A stretch of 64,000 nucleotides of DNA from Ctenosaura bakeri. Lineage: Eukaryota; Chordata; Lepidosauria; Squamata; Iguanidae. Of the stretch, positions 31,701-46,200 are shown one piece after another (position 1 is the first letter of the stretch; the number at the start of each line of letters is the position of its first letter). The stretch spans positions 682,001 to 746,000 of the forward strand of contig CAOLHI010001311.1 in assembly GCA_948474755.1 (NCBI GenBank). The letters are read 5' to 3'. The notes below the pieces were generated by a model. It was not told the origin of the DNA. It saw nothing but the letters and a program-made list of their open reading frames with translations, and did not search any database. The translations under genes were made by a program, and so were the position numbers.

Positions 31701-34700
31701 ATACACTACTCAACCCTCACATCCATCTGAAAGTTGTCCCACCCCTTCCTTCTGGATAGGAGAAGACAGAACCTAGACTGGTTCGCCAACTGCCAACAGC
31801 TGGAAAAACTGTAATACACAGACAACACAAAACCACTTTTATGACCTACATTTGTGTGGACTTCAGTTCTAATTTACCTTAGGATCCATTTTTCTCCGAA
31901 AACAGGATATATTATGATAAATGAATACTGTAGTTCTTTTCCATGCAAGTGACTCACCAATAAAAGGCAAGTTACAGTGGAAATAGTATTTATTTCGTAT
32001 CAGTGTTAATTTCTCAAGCATAGCATTATTAAAATGAATAGATGTGCTAAGATTTGAAGACACTGAGGTGGAAGCATACATAAGGGGGTTTTAATTTCAT
32101 GAACGGAGAATTCATTAATGCTCTCATACTTTGCAATTCAATTTGATTAACAATTTGTAGGTCACCACTTCATTAATAATAGGCAAATCTGAGGTTGCTT
32201 AAACCCACCAGAGTTTTGGGTTTAGTCTCTGATTTGTTCTCAAAGGAAAACAAAGGTGGTGGGGGGATCCATTAGCATCTAGATGTACCAAAAGAGGCCT
32301 GAGTCTAGATTTATTCTGACCAAGTTTAGCAGAATATGCTGGACCAGTATATCTACCAGGCTGAGTAACTAATCATTCAGATCAGGGGCAGCTGTAGAAC
32401 AAAATCTAGATGCAAACAGAATAGTTGATCAAAGTGCCAACAGTATTTTCCCGCTTCCCTCAAAAGGATCTGGAACCAAGTTAGGAAGGACATAAGTAAT
32501 TGCAAAACCACTCTATCAGCACTGTTGTAGCAAAACAGGGACAGAAATGAATCCTGACATATTCGAATGCCACTGCACATCTGCCACTAATTTGAATGGG
32601 CTGAAAGCTCCGGAAAACCTGTTCTTCCAATACAAGAATCTGCTGTCATAGGTAGAGTTTCAGTTCATATTTTGACTCAGATACCAAAGGGACCATTTGC
32701 TACTGTCAGTATCAACCAATTTCTCATTAAACCTGAATGGATGTCTCAGATGTGATGTACTTCTGGATGAAACCTGTATTGTTTCATTATCAGACTAAAT
32801 TCTGCCCTTGCGAAAGGCCAAATGAACACATTTCTGCTCTGGAAATGCCTTCTTTCATTGTTTCTGGAAGCAACTCAGGTGACTTTGCACCACAGGTTGG
32901 CAGATCAGAGGTGAGAGAAGTAAGTTTGAAGAAATTAAGTATCAGCAGTCAAGGCTGTACTATTCCTACAGGCACAATTAATACTGCTCTGGTTGCCTGG
33001 GAAACAAGAATTCAAAAGGGCCCCAATCTGCCACTTTCTTTCTGCTCAGCAGCATCTTTTCTACTGAAATACTACATGGAAACCTTGAAACTGTAGGTAT
33101 TCTAAGCAAAGAGTCTGTAATATCACCAGTATTTGGAAGTACATTCCTTCTCCAATACCAGCAGCTAATTCCACCATGCAGTGAAAAGCTACCCTAGCAG
33201 GTCATTGTGGTGATTGCATCCCCTTCATATTTTTCTGTCTGCTGGGGTATCTGTGCAGAGTTGGGAAAGCTTTATAGCAGAACTGACTCCTAAAGAGTAT
33301 CACAAGGCTTATACAAACAATCAATGCAATCAGTTATGTAGTAGCCAGTAACTCTTTTGCTTCCCTTTTAATAGAAGGCATATGTTTCACTGAAATTCAG
33401 CAAAATATAAGGTAGAACATAAAATCCCAACTGGAACATAGGGCTTCAATAAAATATGAAGGAGAAGGGATAACATGTAGAGTGAGGATTTGAAGTCTAA
33501 AGTTTGGAAGTTGGAATTGGGGGGAAAAAACCCTAGAAACTAACTAGTCCCTTTATTAGCACATTATCTACATAACTCTTCCTGGATAAGTAGCCCCATA
33601 CTAACACAGAAGCAGAACATAGAACAATATATCAGATACTTCTTCAAACGCCATAAGCATAGAATTGTTTCTAGTTATTAACTGCCTGACAGCAGAATGA
33701 ATATCACTGGTGGAATAGGTTACTCTATCCACTTCCAATCCCAGCACAACCAAAAACAGCTACAGAGGGTTGGGGGATCCTCCAAAGTAGATCTAGGACA
33801 GAATGGAAGGAGGGGGATCCTTGCATAGATGATGTTGGAAAGAGGCCAAGAGAATAATCTATGCCTCATAATGGAGGCACTCATGTCCAGAAATCCAATC
33901 AGCATCAGTGATGGACCACTAGACATTCAATCTTAGCTAGTAGAAAGGCCACTACCAGTTTCATGGTCTTTACAAATCCTTCAGATGTCATATGTGAAAG
34001 GAAGGCATCCCGTATTTTGAGAATCACTATTTTAGAAGCATGAGTATTTCAACAGAACAGCTATCCATAAAGATTACAAATAAGAAAAAAAGTTAAATGC
34101 AGCCATGAATTATGGTTTCAAATACTCAAAGTCAGGAACACCTAATGAATACAACTGCCTGCCACTTTCATACAAATATCAGTTAACGAAACTCTTTGTG
34201 GTTTAACATGTTGTGTATTGCGATTGTCATGTAACATGTTTTGTTAAAAGCTTTCCAGGTTCACTAAAGCTTCAAAATGCTGAGAAACAGCAGATGGGCC
34301 TTATGCTTATGGTAGGGTATTCAGTAATGGGGTGAATTACAGCTTCAGCATTACCTTGGAGTTGGGTGACCAATGGGAGACAGTGGTAGATTTGCCTGAT
34401 ACAGAATACATCCATAAAGTACATGGGGAAACATGCACAGAAGAAGTTGGTCCTGAGCACTTTAAGGTTTTATAAGTTAACATCAGTATCACAAACTGAG
34501 CCAGAAAACAAATCAGAAGTCAGTTCAAATCAGTTAAAACAGGAATAAGATGCCAAGCTCCATCATCAGCTTTGGCATGCTTTTAAAGGTCTTACCAATG
34601 TAGACCATATTACAAATTATGGTTTGGTATGTTATATTACTTTTGCAGTATATTACAGTTCTAGCCAGTTTTTTAAAAATCCTTCTTTTAAAAAAATATT

Positions 34701-35978
34701 ACTTTTTTTTAATCTCAGACCATTTTACTTTTTCTTTAAGAAACTGAGCTTCTGGACTATTTCACCCAGAGCAACATAAGGACAGAATTGATCTTTGGAC
34801 CATACATATTAGATCAAGTGCAGGCCATGTGTCTTATTTTCTGTAGGTCCGCTTGAGACTAGATGCTGCTTGTTGGTTTTTGTTTTCAGATATTACCCTT
34901 GAGACTGATATCAAAAAGAAGAATCAGAATATTTGTGTTTCCTCTAGGTTAGGATCTTGGTTGTAATTTTATGTTTATTCTTCTGTGTCACCTTAGAGTG
35001 ATCTCCACAGTACTGCAAACAGTATCCACTGAATGGTTTTAAAAACCATTTAGCTAAGGGTGATGCTTTTGCAAACAGAAATGTGAGAAAAATCCCACCA
35101 ATAATGAGGGGGATCATAGATAATTTAGTTTTTCACAGTAATGCAAACTAATTACTTTGCTTGGATTCCAACAAGGGAGCCAATTTCTGAAGTCAAAAGT
35201 TATCTCTTTGATTAATACCTCCCCCCCCAAGCAGCAATCCCACTTTCTCTGCTACTACAGAAGAGAAAATAGCTAAGCATATTCTATTGTACAAATTCTC
35301 TAAGTTCATAAGGAGATGAAATATGTAAATATTCATGATCTCACATGAGTTTAGCTCATGGGCAAAATATATGGAACAAATTATGCCTTTCAACTTCTAG
35401 GTTGTTTTATATTTGTTGTGAACAGCATATTACATCAATTTGCTAAAATGTTTATAAGTATAAATAAAATTAATTGAAACAATAAAGGACAAAAATAGCT
35501 TAATAAAAGATGCAGCGTGATACATTTCTGTTTGGAGATCCACCTCTCTTTCTCCTCTACATTTTCCAATTAATGCTTTGCCACATTCAGTTTACTGTAG
35601 CGCTTACCACTTGCAGCGTTATTCTTTTAACTTTAGGTAGTAGAAATGCACACTCCCTACTTGCACACCAACTGCAACAAGTAACAGTATATATGTACAT
35701 GTAGGCAACAGTAATTAGTGCATTCATTAATAACACAAAAGCACGTGAGTTTTTAACCACATCATGGTTGTGGCTGACATATTCTACACAGATATGTATA
35801 GACCTAAATTCAATGCAGCCTAACTCCAGAATAGGCCTAAATCTGTCTGGTGAATTGGGAAGGGGAAAAATATCTCCTCTTCATAACAGCCCTTTGTATA
35901 GCCTCAAAACCTGAGAAACCATCTAGAGTCAGTTTTTGGATGGTTCCAAGAGCTGCAGGGTAGAGGAGAGGGAAAGAA
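31701..35978. other. No gene or repeat recognised
   Basis: Long AT-rich stretch. A 119-codon plus-strand frame (32737-33096) has no domain or splice support. Homopolymer runs at 34680-34715 and 35220-35230. Confidence 0.4.
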
Positions 35979-36215
35979 AATTACAGTGGACTCTGTCTTA
36001 CCACAACCTCCATACGCATGAATACAAAGTTGCACAAAGTGTTCCATCCCATTATATTCAATGGACACAGTAGATATATGACCACACTGCTGCAGGCAGG
36101 CATGTGACACATCCATTGAGTATAATACGACATGATGCTTTGCATTGTTTTATACAAGATTTTCTGGAACAGAACCCCAGCATATACGGAGAGCAAACTA
36201 TATGTTGCATTGGTA
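35979..36215. mobile_element. Mariner/Tigger-like non-autonomous relic
   Basis: Left end ACAGTGGACTCTGTCTTACC; right end TGGAACAGAACCCCAGCATA followed by TACGGAGAGCAAACTATA. Imperfect terminal inversion (CAGTGGACTCT / read back, TAGTTTGCTCTC) with TA at both outer edges is consistent with Tc1/mariner. No transposase. Confidence 0.5.
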
Positions 36216-36992
36216 CTGCATCCCCAGTATAATGTTAGACGTAGGCCACGCATCAGGTTTTTTTACATTTTTATTTTATTAATTAAAACTAAAAATTAAA
36301 ATTTCACCAGTTCTTCTAAAATGTCCACATCAAATTATGACTACTTCAAAACCGTCCAGAAGAGGTATTTCATGTTGTGCTACACACCATGTTAACATAT
36401 GTATAGTGGTTAATTAAAGATTCATTTAAATCTGAAAATTATGTTAGTATGAACTGCCAGGACATATATATAAAGGAATTATATTACACTGCTAAAATAA
36501 TTTCCATTAAATGTCACATAGCCATGATGATATGGAATTTTGCTGCTATATAACATAGTTGCCCACTTAGAAGCAACACATCCTCTGAGAGATTTAGTAT
36601 ATTATTACCTAATGAAAACTTCATGGCATCCTCAAATAATAATGTTTTATTAAACAGTATAAACATTTCTGAATAGCCTCAGCACTTAAAAGATATGCCC
36701 AGGATTTCCATAAAACACAATTTTATGGGAAAATGGTAATTGCTTCTATATACAGTGTGACCACCTCAACCCCAGGAAGGAACGTCTAATTGTTAAGTGA
36801 CTGGATGGAAAGAATATAGAGGTTTTCTTTACACAAGGAATAAAGATAACTGGAATTCACTTCACAGCTTGCTTTTGTTTATAACAATGAGAGATCATGT
36901 TAAGGTGAAGTTTGGGAAGAGGATGAAGGACCTACAGAAGCATCTGAGAATTCTCCCTGCCCCTCATCTATTATAAAGTACAGCTTTAAAAA
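36216..36992. other. No gene or repeat recognised
   Basis: AT-rich, no coding signal. Confidence 0.45.
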
Positions 36993-37124
36993 AGGGGTGG
37001 GAATGGTTCAGTCCTCCAGATCTTGTTGAACTGCAGCCCCCTGCAACCATCACCAGCATAGACAATGGGGAAGAGTGCTGGCAATTACAGTTCAATATCT
37101 GGAGGACCATGCTGCTCCTACCCC
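36993..37124. mobile_element. Inverted-repeat MITE, CTCCAGATGTTGTTG type
   Basis: Left arm GGGGTGGGAATGGTTCAG then TCCTCCAGATCTTGTTGAAC; right arm AATATCTGGAGGACC then ATGCTGCTCCTACCCC. The arms pair imperfectly over the full length. A GGGGTGGG-type hAT terminus common in squamates. Confidence 0.65.
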
Positions 37125-37439
37125 AGGTTTCTCATCTTCCTATTCTTTCAGAATGCGTGCTTTTCACATTCAGTTCCAACACTTTGGGGACAGCATTACA
37201 AAATATCTGCCAGCCCTTGCAAGGAATGGCCAGAGTCTTGAAGTAACTTTACTTTTCAGGTGTAATGGGGGTGGGGGATGTCATCCCATTTGCAGCATAA
37301 GGCAAACATGTTCTTCCCCAATACAAAAAAGCAACTTTTCTTCTTGTTACTCATTTTGAGGGTGTGTCACTTGCACATATCTTAATATGAGATGTCCTGA
37401 AACTTTTTCCCTTCTACTTTTTACTACTACTACTATTCA
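37125..37439. other. No gene or repeat recognised
   Basis: Short non-coding stretch; no domain in the 94-codon frame starting at 37075. Confidence 0.4.
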
Positions 37440-37995
37440 TTTACTGTATTTGCCGGCATATAAGACACAGCCCCCCCCCCAAAAATAGCCTTTGAAAATG
37501 AGGTGCATCTTATATGCCAGGCACATCATTGTGAGCCCTCCTTGCACCACCACCCCTCCATGCCAAGGCAAAATGCATAGGAAAGGGAGGGGGTGAACAG
37601 AACACTCCGCAATGAGGCAAAATGGAATGGAAAGAGGGGGTGGAGGAAGCTTCATGTAAGTGCTGCTTTCGCCCCCTCCTTTTCCTATGCATTTTGTCTC
37701 AGGAGGGAATTCTCCCCACCAAGGCAAAATGAAAGGGAAGAGGTGACGGGGGAAGTGTCACATCAGTGCTCCTTTCACTCCCCTCCCTTTCCTATACATT
37801 TTGCCTTGGAGTGGATTTCTCTCCACCAAGGCAAAACAGAAAGGAAGGGGGATGAGGGAATCCTCACACAAGTGCTCCTTTCACCCCCTCCCTTTTGCCT
37901 TGGTGGGGTACCAATTTTTTTTTCCTGAACAATACCCCTTGGAAAATGAGGTGCATTTTATATGCCGATGTGACTGATATTCCAGCAAATAAGGT
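37440..37995. mobile_element. TIR element filled with hairpin repeat units (array H2)
   Basis: Left end CTGTATTTGCCGGCATATAA then GGTGCATCTTATATGCCAG. Right end GGTGCATTTTATATGCCG and, read on the minus strand, ACCTTATTTGCTGG. These form terminal inverted repeats. Inside are about three units of 110-115 bp with arms such as CCTATGCATTTTG and CCAAGGCAAAATG that pair across GAATTCTCCCCACC-type loops. The units resemble those of array H1. Confidence 0.6.
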
Positions 37996-38209
37996 ATATC
38001 CTGAACTTTTCCCCAATAATGGGACTCAATGCAGCTAACAACATATTCTTCAACATCTTCTTCATTCTATGCTACTCAGAGCAGTGCAAGACTTTCTGTA
38101 GTGCAAGTTGCATCACTGTGCTAGACTAGCATCTCTGAAATTGTCTGATGTGATGGACCAGAATTCCCCTCCCCCATGTGCCGAGGACCCATACATAATA
38201 TGTATGCTG

Positions 38210-38210
<1 letters not shown>
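37996..38210. other. No gene or repeat recognised
   Basis: Short non-coding interval. Confidence 0.4.

Positions 38211-38251
<41 letters not shown>
38211..38251. repeat. (TCA)n microsatellite
   Basis: About 13 TCA units, producing His or Ser runs in chance frames. Confidence 0.96.
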
Positions 38252-41200
38252 ATTTTTATAGTTTCCACAGACCAACACCCACTACAAGTGTGTGGAGTAC
38301 CACTTCCAGTAGCACTGTGCTAGAATGCAGAACTTCCTGCAGGATCTCAAGCACTTCCAGCCTACTGACGTGGCTGGCCGTACACAGACTCACTCTTCAG
38401 TGCAGAACCCTTGTCTCAAGGTAAAAGATAAAAGAAGTAAAATGCTTGGGCCATGTTAGATTAAAGAAAGCTTAACCCACATCCAACCTCAAAAGCCAAG
38501 GAATCCCAGTGCACTAAGCAACCAGTGCATTCCTGTCTGAGGCCCTGAAACAGCAGTGTTAATATAGTGCTCTGAGAGGCTAGTAACAAGCAGTGAAACA
38601 CATTACCTTCTAGAAGTAGCATTCAGAATCTCTGGCCATGACAAACTTGAAATCTGGATGGAAAACCACTTGAGCACTGATAATTTTATATGCAACTTTT
38701 ATTGTTTAATTGGATGTATTAAGGCTAAGAAGGCTATCAGGAAGATAAAAATAAGATCCAAGAAATCTAACACAGAAATATGAGTGAGAAAGTTAGAAAC
38801 GAAAAATTATCTGACCCTGACTCATTCTTTCTTACACCACTATTGTATGTCACATTTGATTCATCACTTGACTCATCAGCAAGTGATAATCAGAAAAAAA
38901 AAGTTGTAAAAGGCATAGTAAGTGTTCTGAAGTTTACATCTTATATTTACAAGGGTGAATTTCAGTTTATTGAATGTTATCACATACCTCATATAAGCTC
39001 ATTTAGGTATATATTTGGGCAGGAGGTGGGATAATTTCTGGTGACATCTAGGAACATAAGGAAACTACTGGGATTCTGTTTCCCCACATTTAGGATTAAC
39101 ACTTTGAACATTTCTCTGGACGTCACAAATTGATCTGAACAAAAACTGTCTCAGCAACAGATCTTGAGTATAAAAATGCAATTGAAATTCTAGAGAGAAT
39201 GTACTATATAGAATGCACTATATGTACTATATAGTTTAACTGCTAACATTAACAGCTGCAGTTGGTTTTTACCGAATGAATACCCATAAAAGCAACTAAT
39301 CCATGCAAACATACTCCTTCCAAACTCATAGATCTTAGAAATACTTCTAAATGTGCTAATTTATTCAGTATTTCAAAAATATAGTAGTGTGTGCATATTC
39401 TTATCAGTCCAAAATTTTCCTCATCAGGGCTTCCTGAGTCTTGAGAAGCATGCTTTTGACCTTTTCTATAATATTTTATAATATTCTTTCCATCCCTACA
39501 TGGGAGCTTCCTTCAGCAGTTCTGCCTTATTGCAAGTAGAAGCAACAGAACATCTTCTCTGTTGATTTGAAAATTCTTCAACATGGAGTAAAGGACAAAG
39601 AACTGGATAATATTCAATGGTATTTCCAAGTTCCAGTTCCAGCCAATGGAGACACTAGAGATTAATTTTTTGAGGGGGGGCTAGTACCAACTTTGGGGGA
39701 AAAAATAACTGCAATATACTGCCTAACTTCATGATGAAACAGATTCAATATTGAGGCAAAATCAAGCATGGCTTCAAGTCCAAGCCAGTTTACTTCCCCT
39801 TAAAGCATAGTCAGGCAAAGTATAGCCCCTCCAAGCCACTTTTGACACTGTTTCTGTGGGGACTGGGGCATTTTCTCCAAGATTCCCTGGCTGTTTAAAG
39901 CCCAAGGAGATTTGTTACAAATAGAAATAAAACCACCAATTGCCTCAAAATTATTTGGATTTTATTTTAAAAAATACAGTGAAGGTGGGGGCACGATAGG
40001 AGTGTCATGGACTTCTGGGAGGGGGGCACTGTGGCCCAGCAAGTCCTAGCAGTCACCCATCCCTGTCATGAGTGATATGCATATCTGATACAAAATAAAA
40101 TATAGCCCCCAGAGAAACAAGTTATTAGGGAACACAATGGCTTCTGTAACAGGGAATTCATTATTTTTTAATACCTAAAAGTATTTGACAGTGATTATGA
40201 ATTGATGACCTACATGTTCATCTACATAATATAAACTGTTCCAAAGAATTTTATACTTCTGTGACTAAAAAAAAATAAAAATTGGGCCCATAGCCTTTTT
40301 TTCAGTGAGTAATAGGTACACACTTATTTCTCAGACTCATGAATAGCCAATCTGACAGATCAGATTTCATGAAGAAGTATATATGGTTTCTCGTACAATA
40401 AATATAATGCAATTTCCATATCCACTTTTGCTAGGATGTTCCGTTATCCTACAAAAGCCTTTGCAGTCATTCTAGTTTCTTACCAATGGTGAGACAGGAG
40501 GGGGGGAACTCTTATGTTTATTTTGCACTCACATATGAAAACACTCTATCTGCCTCACTATGAATTGTTGTCTACTTTGAGTGACAGAAGGAAGAAGTGA
40601 GACAGAAAGTACTTATTTCCTTGTGAAGGTTACAGATTGCTCTCACTCCTGCTTGTGACAGTACAGTGAGAATGAAGATCTAAATAGCATAGACTCTCTC
40701 TGGAAAAGTTAGTGTGCTTTCTCGACCAAAAAAAAACAACAAAGCAAAACAAAAAAACAGAATTTATAGATTTCCCTGCATTTTAGCATGGCTGGTCATA
40801 GTACCAAGCAGGGGGGAAGTGACTCTGGACTTAATCCAAAAATGCAATGCCTGAGATCTAGTATGAGATGTAAATATAATTGAATGAACTGGAAATGCTG
40901 ATTGTAATTCACTGATTGTAAAAAAGTGGGAAATGGGCTATTTGACTTAAGAAGAAACTTAGGGGCTTACAAAAAAAAAACAAAACAGAATTGAAAGCAA
41001 AAGTCAACAGAGTCAAATCTCTCCATGATGCTTAGTATCTACTCAAAATGAAATTATTAGAGTCTCTGCTAGAATCCATACCATCATCAGAAAAGGAAGT
41101 GCAAAATCAAATAGATCACCAGCATAGGCAGCGGACAGTGTGAAGAAGGCTACTGGAAATTTAAAAGAAGCATCCTTCAGAAACTGGAAATCTAATGCTG

Positions 41201-43022
41201 AAATGAGGTAAAATTAAAAGAGCACAAACCTGCACAATGGAAATACAAGCGGAAAATGTTTCCAGGAGGGGAGACTGAAGAGTTGAGGCAAATAGTATAG
41301 ACAGAGAAAGACATACAAATAACAAACAAATAAATAACTGGACCCAAAACTCAAAAGTGAAAATGCTAACTTTCTAACTGAAATATCCAACGTGGCCATA
41401 CAGTCAGAATCAGTACTAGAAGACTGAACAGTGACCAATATAACATGATTTTAAAAAAAGAAAAGAAAAGAAAAGAAAAGAATAAAATATAGGCCAGTTT
41501 GCTTAATATCTGTTCAGATAAATTGATGGAAAGTGTTAAGGATAAAACTGTCATGCATACAGAAGGGTGAGTGCTGCCCTTTTCTTTGACTCTATAAAGA
41601 AAATTTTTGTCTCACAAACCTCTTATAATTTTGTGTCAGTTTCAATAGACACATGGACAGGAGTGAACCTATACACATTGACCAAGATCCTGTTCAATAC
41701 TGGTGGAGCATGAAGCTCCAGGATCACCAGTTCTACTTCGTGTCTCCACCAGACAGTGCAGAATCAGGGCTAAAACCTAGTGTGGCCCTCCCATGGTGGC
41801 CACTAGTTCTTTCCCTGCACCAACTCCATATGCCTGCTGCTGTCTTGGCCAAGCAACCCTGGTGGCTATTGCCATGGTTACAGCCAAAGAAGCCCCACAA
41901 CTGCAGTGATTCTTCCAAAGACCAGGCAGGACCAGCCCAGGGATAGCTGTGTGGTTTTCAAAGACTTCATAGCATGAAAAAAGACCACTGACATAATCCT
42001 TCAAGAAGAAGCTTAGTGAAGAACTGCATCCCTAGTGTATGGAGCTGTGCCCATGGGTTGAGCAGTCTTTAAGCTACTTTACTGCACTCTGGTATAAAGC
42101 GAAACTGCTTGAATATGGGGGTTATATGGGAAAATGCAATTATTTTTGGGCTGGGGCAGTGCAAACCAAGAGACCCAGGATGACAGAAACGTCTGCATGA
42201 GAGCAGGAACTCAAGCTCTCTGCTACAGATACAGTAGACCAAAAGATCCTCCAGAGAAAGGGGGCTTGAAGGCAAACTCTGAGAGAGACCTCTAAAGATG
42301 AATGATAGCAGGACTAAGCCAAGACAAAGATGCTTGAGAAACAGCTCTTCCTAATGTGTGTGAAGGAGTCTCCCAGTTTCAGTTGTTAAAGAATGTTGTT
42401 TCCCTCAAGAGTCAGTGCTGAGAACAAATTACTTTTGTCCATCTTGTCCTCCACTTTTCTTGGATTCTTGTTTGACTGATACCTAGGATATTTGACCTGG
42501 ACATGCACCACTCATGTCTTTTCTGAGTTCTCCCCACTTTGCTTGATAGCTCACGAGCTGGTTTGTGTTCTGACTGTCTCAAACAACTGCTCCTTTGAAC
42601 TGCCTTGCTACATTCTCCACCATGCACTGATCCAATCCAGGCTTTCTAGAATTCTCTTGATAGTCCCATGCAACTGCTTCCTTGCCTGATGAATTCCATA
42701 AGGCACTTACAAACAAAGGCTTTAACAGAAATGAACAGATAAAACAAATTACATAGCACCTACTACCACATAATGTGTTTTCATTTGTGGCTTGTTTTGT
42801 TTCTATGTTTGTAAATCAACAGAAGAGCAGTGGCTACCGTTTTGGATGGTCTTACCTGGTGACTGAATAAATTCGTAAAGGTATATCAATAGCTTTTGCT
42901 GTGGATGGGTATATATGACTGCCAGTAACAGAGTCAGTATGCCTCTATTACTTGCCAGGGAGAGAAAGATGGAAGGTTTAGCTGTGTTGCTATCTTGCTG
43001 ACAGACCTCCCAAGACAATTAA
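38252..43022. other. No gene or repeat recognised
   Basis: Long AT-rich stretch. GC-richer patches at 41660-41960 carry frames up to 97 codons without recognisable domains. An (AAAAG)n tract lies at 41453-41482. Confidence 0.4.
41453..41482. repeat. (AAAAG)n microsatellite
   Basis: About five AAAAG units. Confidence 0.85.
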
Positions 43023-43224
43023 GGCCATTTCCACACTACACTGTTATAATGCTATTATTCCACTTTCAACTTCCTGTGGAATCCTGGGGTTTGCAGTTTA
43101 GAGAGGGGCATTTAGAATTCTCAGCCAGGGAGCTCTTTGGCCTCAATAAATTACAAACCCCAGAATTCCACAGGATGATGAAAATGGAATAATAGCATTT
43201 TAACAGTGTAGTGGGGAATTGGCC
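43023..43224. mobile_element. Palindromic MITE, copy P5 (long form)
   Basis: Ends GGCCATTTCCACACTAC and GTGGGGAATTGGCC. The centre AGAATTCTCAGCCAGGGAGC then TCTTTGGCCTCAATAAA is the reverse complement of the P3 centre. TAA precedes it and CAA follows, an imperfect 3-bp duplication. Confidence 0.82.
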
Positions 43225-46200
43225 CAAATGGCCATTTTGTGAAACAAGTTGTTGGAACAGATACACCTTTGATCTAATCCAATATGGTTCTTACATTCTT
43301 AAGAAGAAGAAACAAATTGTTAATAGAATTGGATTTATTTATTTTTTAATCATGTAGCATTTTGGAGATTCTGGCTAAATATGGTGCTTTGTTAAATCGA
43401 ATCAGTGTTTCTTTCTCATAATGATGCTTAAACTCATCCCTAGCCATTCTAGATGTGGCTTTGAACAGATTTTAAAGTAATATCAATGTGGGTTTATTTG
43501 TGTCTAATTTTGGATTATTTAGCTGGCAAATTTTGTAATTCTGTTTTGACCATTTGAACAGAAAAGTCAGAACCTTTTAAAATAAAGAAACAAACATGAG
43601 ATTACATTCGGTTCCCTTTCTCATTGATAGTGCGGACATCAAGTTAACATATTGGGTGGTATGGTATACTCATACTGCCAGTCCCATCTGAAGCTGCAAT
43701 TGGTACAGACGGTCTGTTCATTAAAACCAACCCACAGCTGCTGAGTAATGAAGTGTGTCTGAAACATTTAAAATATTTTTGTGGTAATTAACTCTTTAAT
43801 TTGGTAGGAGACTTTGCTTTTTGCACATAGGTAGTCTTGAGCTTGTATAAACTGGTGCTAACCTGAACTGGCCACTTTCTTTTATGTTAGCAACTGGTCC
43901 CACAAAGTGACATTTTCTAGTCTTTCTACCGGGGGTGGGTGGGAAATTGGGGTGGGACCAGGTGCTGCATTCAAGTTTTTGGAAGTTTTTGGCAAGGGGC
44001 CTCACCTTAAAAAAAAAAAATCTTAATTCCAATCCATCCATCCCAAACACAGAATTAAGTATCTCAGTAACATAATTAAATCGCTAAAGCAATCCACGCT
44101 GTATGTTACAATGCCCAAATGCTCTGCACAATCTTATCCATCGATCACATGCCTTCTAAAATACACAGAGACAAAAACTGAGCATTCTCAATAGCCATAA
44201 GGAGGGGAAACCTGGCAATAGTACAAACAACAACAACAATAATTTAATCCCTTAAATACAATGTAGTACCATTCTTTTTCCAGGTTTGTGTATGAGTAAC
44301 CTAATAAAGTCTGCATAATTATCTGAGACTGAATGTTAATATTAGCATAGATTGATATGTTAGAATGCCATATTTAAAATTTAAATATGTTTACACATTG
44401 GCAACACACGCTTCCCACCTTTCTGTCACCACTGTCTTCTATCATTGGCTCATATCAGCCCAGGGGACTCTCTTTGTCTGTCTGGACTCAGTAGCAGCAA
44501 GTGTTTAATAGTTTCCATTCGCAGATCCTGGCCACCGCTGCCAGGTTGTCAGGGCTTGCTACCACACTGTCACTTACCACCAGCTGACACAGTTTTGGCT
44601 GTTGCCATTTCTTATTAAGAATTAACATACAGGCAAATAAAGACAGATAGATTCAAACCTACTGAAGGTAATGACTGGGGAAAAGACTTTTAAAAAACAC
44701 ACATCTTCAGTTTCACATTTTCATTATCACAGCTGCAGGGAAAATGATTTACTCCACTGTTTTAGAACAACTAAAGAAAAGGGAGGCTGGTAATTTTTGG
44801 TCAGGTGGCTTGAATGCAGAGAGCAGAACACCCTTCCCCCCAAAAATTTAAGTGCTAACTTGTCTCAGTGAGGCTTCATGCATGCATAAACTTCCAACTA
44901 TTGCACCCACATTTCTTAGGAAGCTGCAGTATTTTAAGCAGAATGATAAATCAGCATGGCCTTGGTTTGACATACTAAAGTCATGTTTCTGTAGGCAGCA
45001 GAAGGCTAGAAGTGCTTGCCGTTTACTCAGGACTGATATAAAAACATTTAGTGCCTGTTCCTTATCCATTTATTTCCATGGTGGTCCCTGAATTGCAAAA
45101 CACTGAAAAGATGAAGCTGTCACCAATGAATAATTTAAAACTGTGCATCCTCACAGACGGCCTATTATGATGGTAATCATACACATACTCCATCTGCCCA
45201 AATAAATTTATTAAGATGGATGATGTTTCATTTCAAAGTACTTCATCTGACTCTAGACTTGAACTTTATCCAAGAATCCAGTCTTATATATTCAGCAATA
45301 CGGGGAGAGAAAGGAAAGAGGAAGTCATTAACTTTTACAGAATTCTTTTTGAATCCCTTAATGATACCAGTAGTACTATTTATTTTTGTACTTGAAACAG
45401 TACAATTCCATGCTACTGGGAAGGAAAACTCAAGAATAAGTGGAATACGTAGTCAGAAGGCTGGCATGACTTTGTTCAATCTGTTGTTGACAGCAGGAAT
45501 GTGATATTCAAGTATCGCTACTATAGTACTCTCCACTTACATAACGACTTTCATCTCTGAACACTGAGCCATATTACAAATGACTAATTTTTAAACAGTT
45601 CTTCTGTAAAGTAGGAATTCATGAAAAAGATGAGTCCTTAACTTTGACATATTAATACTATGATATAACAGTACAGTATTAATTTTTCTTACACATACCA
45701 CTGATGCTCTACTGCAAACGTATTTATACAGAAAATAGATAGCTGGTCAATTTGCATACAAAAAATTCTGATTCCACATGTGGCCCAATCAAGGGGGTAT
45801 CTCATTATACAGTGGCAAGATGCGGCACCACCTGCCTCAGACTCCCAACTGCTTAACAAAAGCAAAGTTCCCATGTTAGAATGTTAGAACATTTGGCTTG
45901 AATCCTGCCTTTACCTTTTCAGGAAACAAAAAAAGTTTTGCCCACAGAAGGTGTCTTTCCTAAGGGAAAGGCAAAGCAAAGCAAAGCAAATCACGGCTTT
46001 TAATAAGTAGTTAAAAAAAACAAAACATGGTGCTGACACTATCTCCTCCCTAGACTTCTTGCTTTACCACTTGACAATATAAAAGTTAAAACCTGAGAAA
46101 TCTGACTGAGACCCAAATCTTGGAAAATCAATCTCTTAAAAGGTAAAGCTTTTCCTATCTTCAGTGTTCAGATTTATATTTTGGTTAATTAGTATCACAA

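Noticed and set aside
32737..33096. 119-codon plus-strand frame
   Set aside because: No domain, splice context or repeat relation recognised; length is compatible with chance in 64 kb.
37075..37359. 94-codon plus-strand frame
   Set aside because: Starts inside a MITE and has no domain.
38108..38424. His-rich and Ser-rich frames
   Set aside because: Caused by the (TCA)n microsatellite.
44470..44600. Minus-strand stretch with a GTAAGT-like donor and an open frame near GDNLAAVARICEW-type residues
   Set aside because: The frame cannot be bounded by a matching acceptor and I recognise no family; too weak to call an exon.
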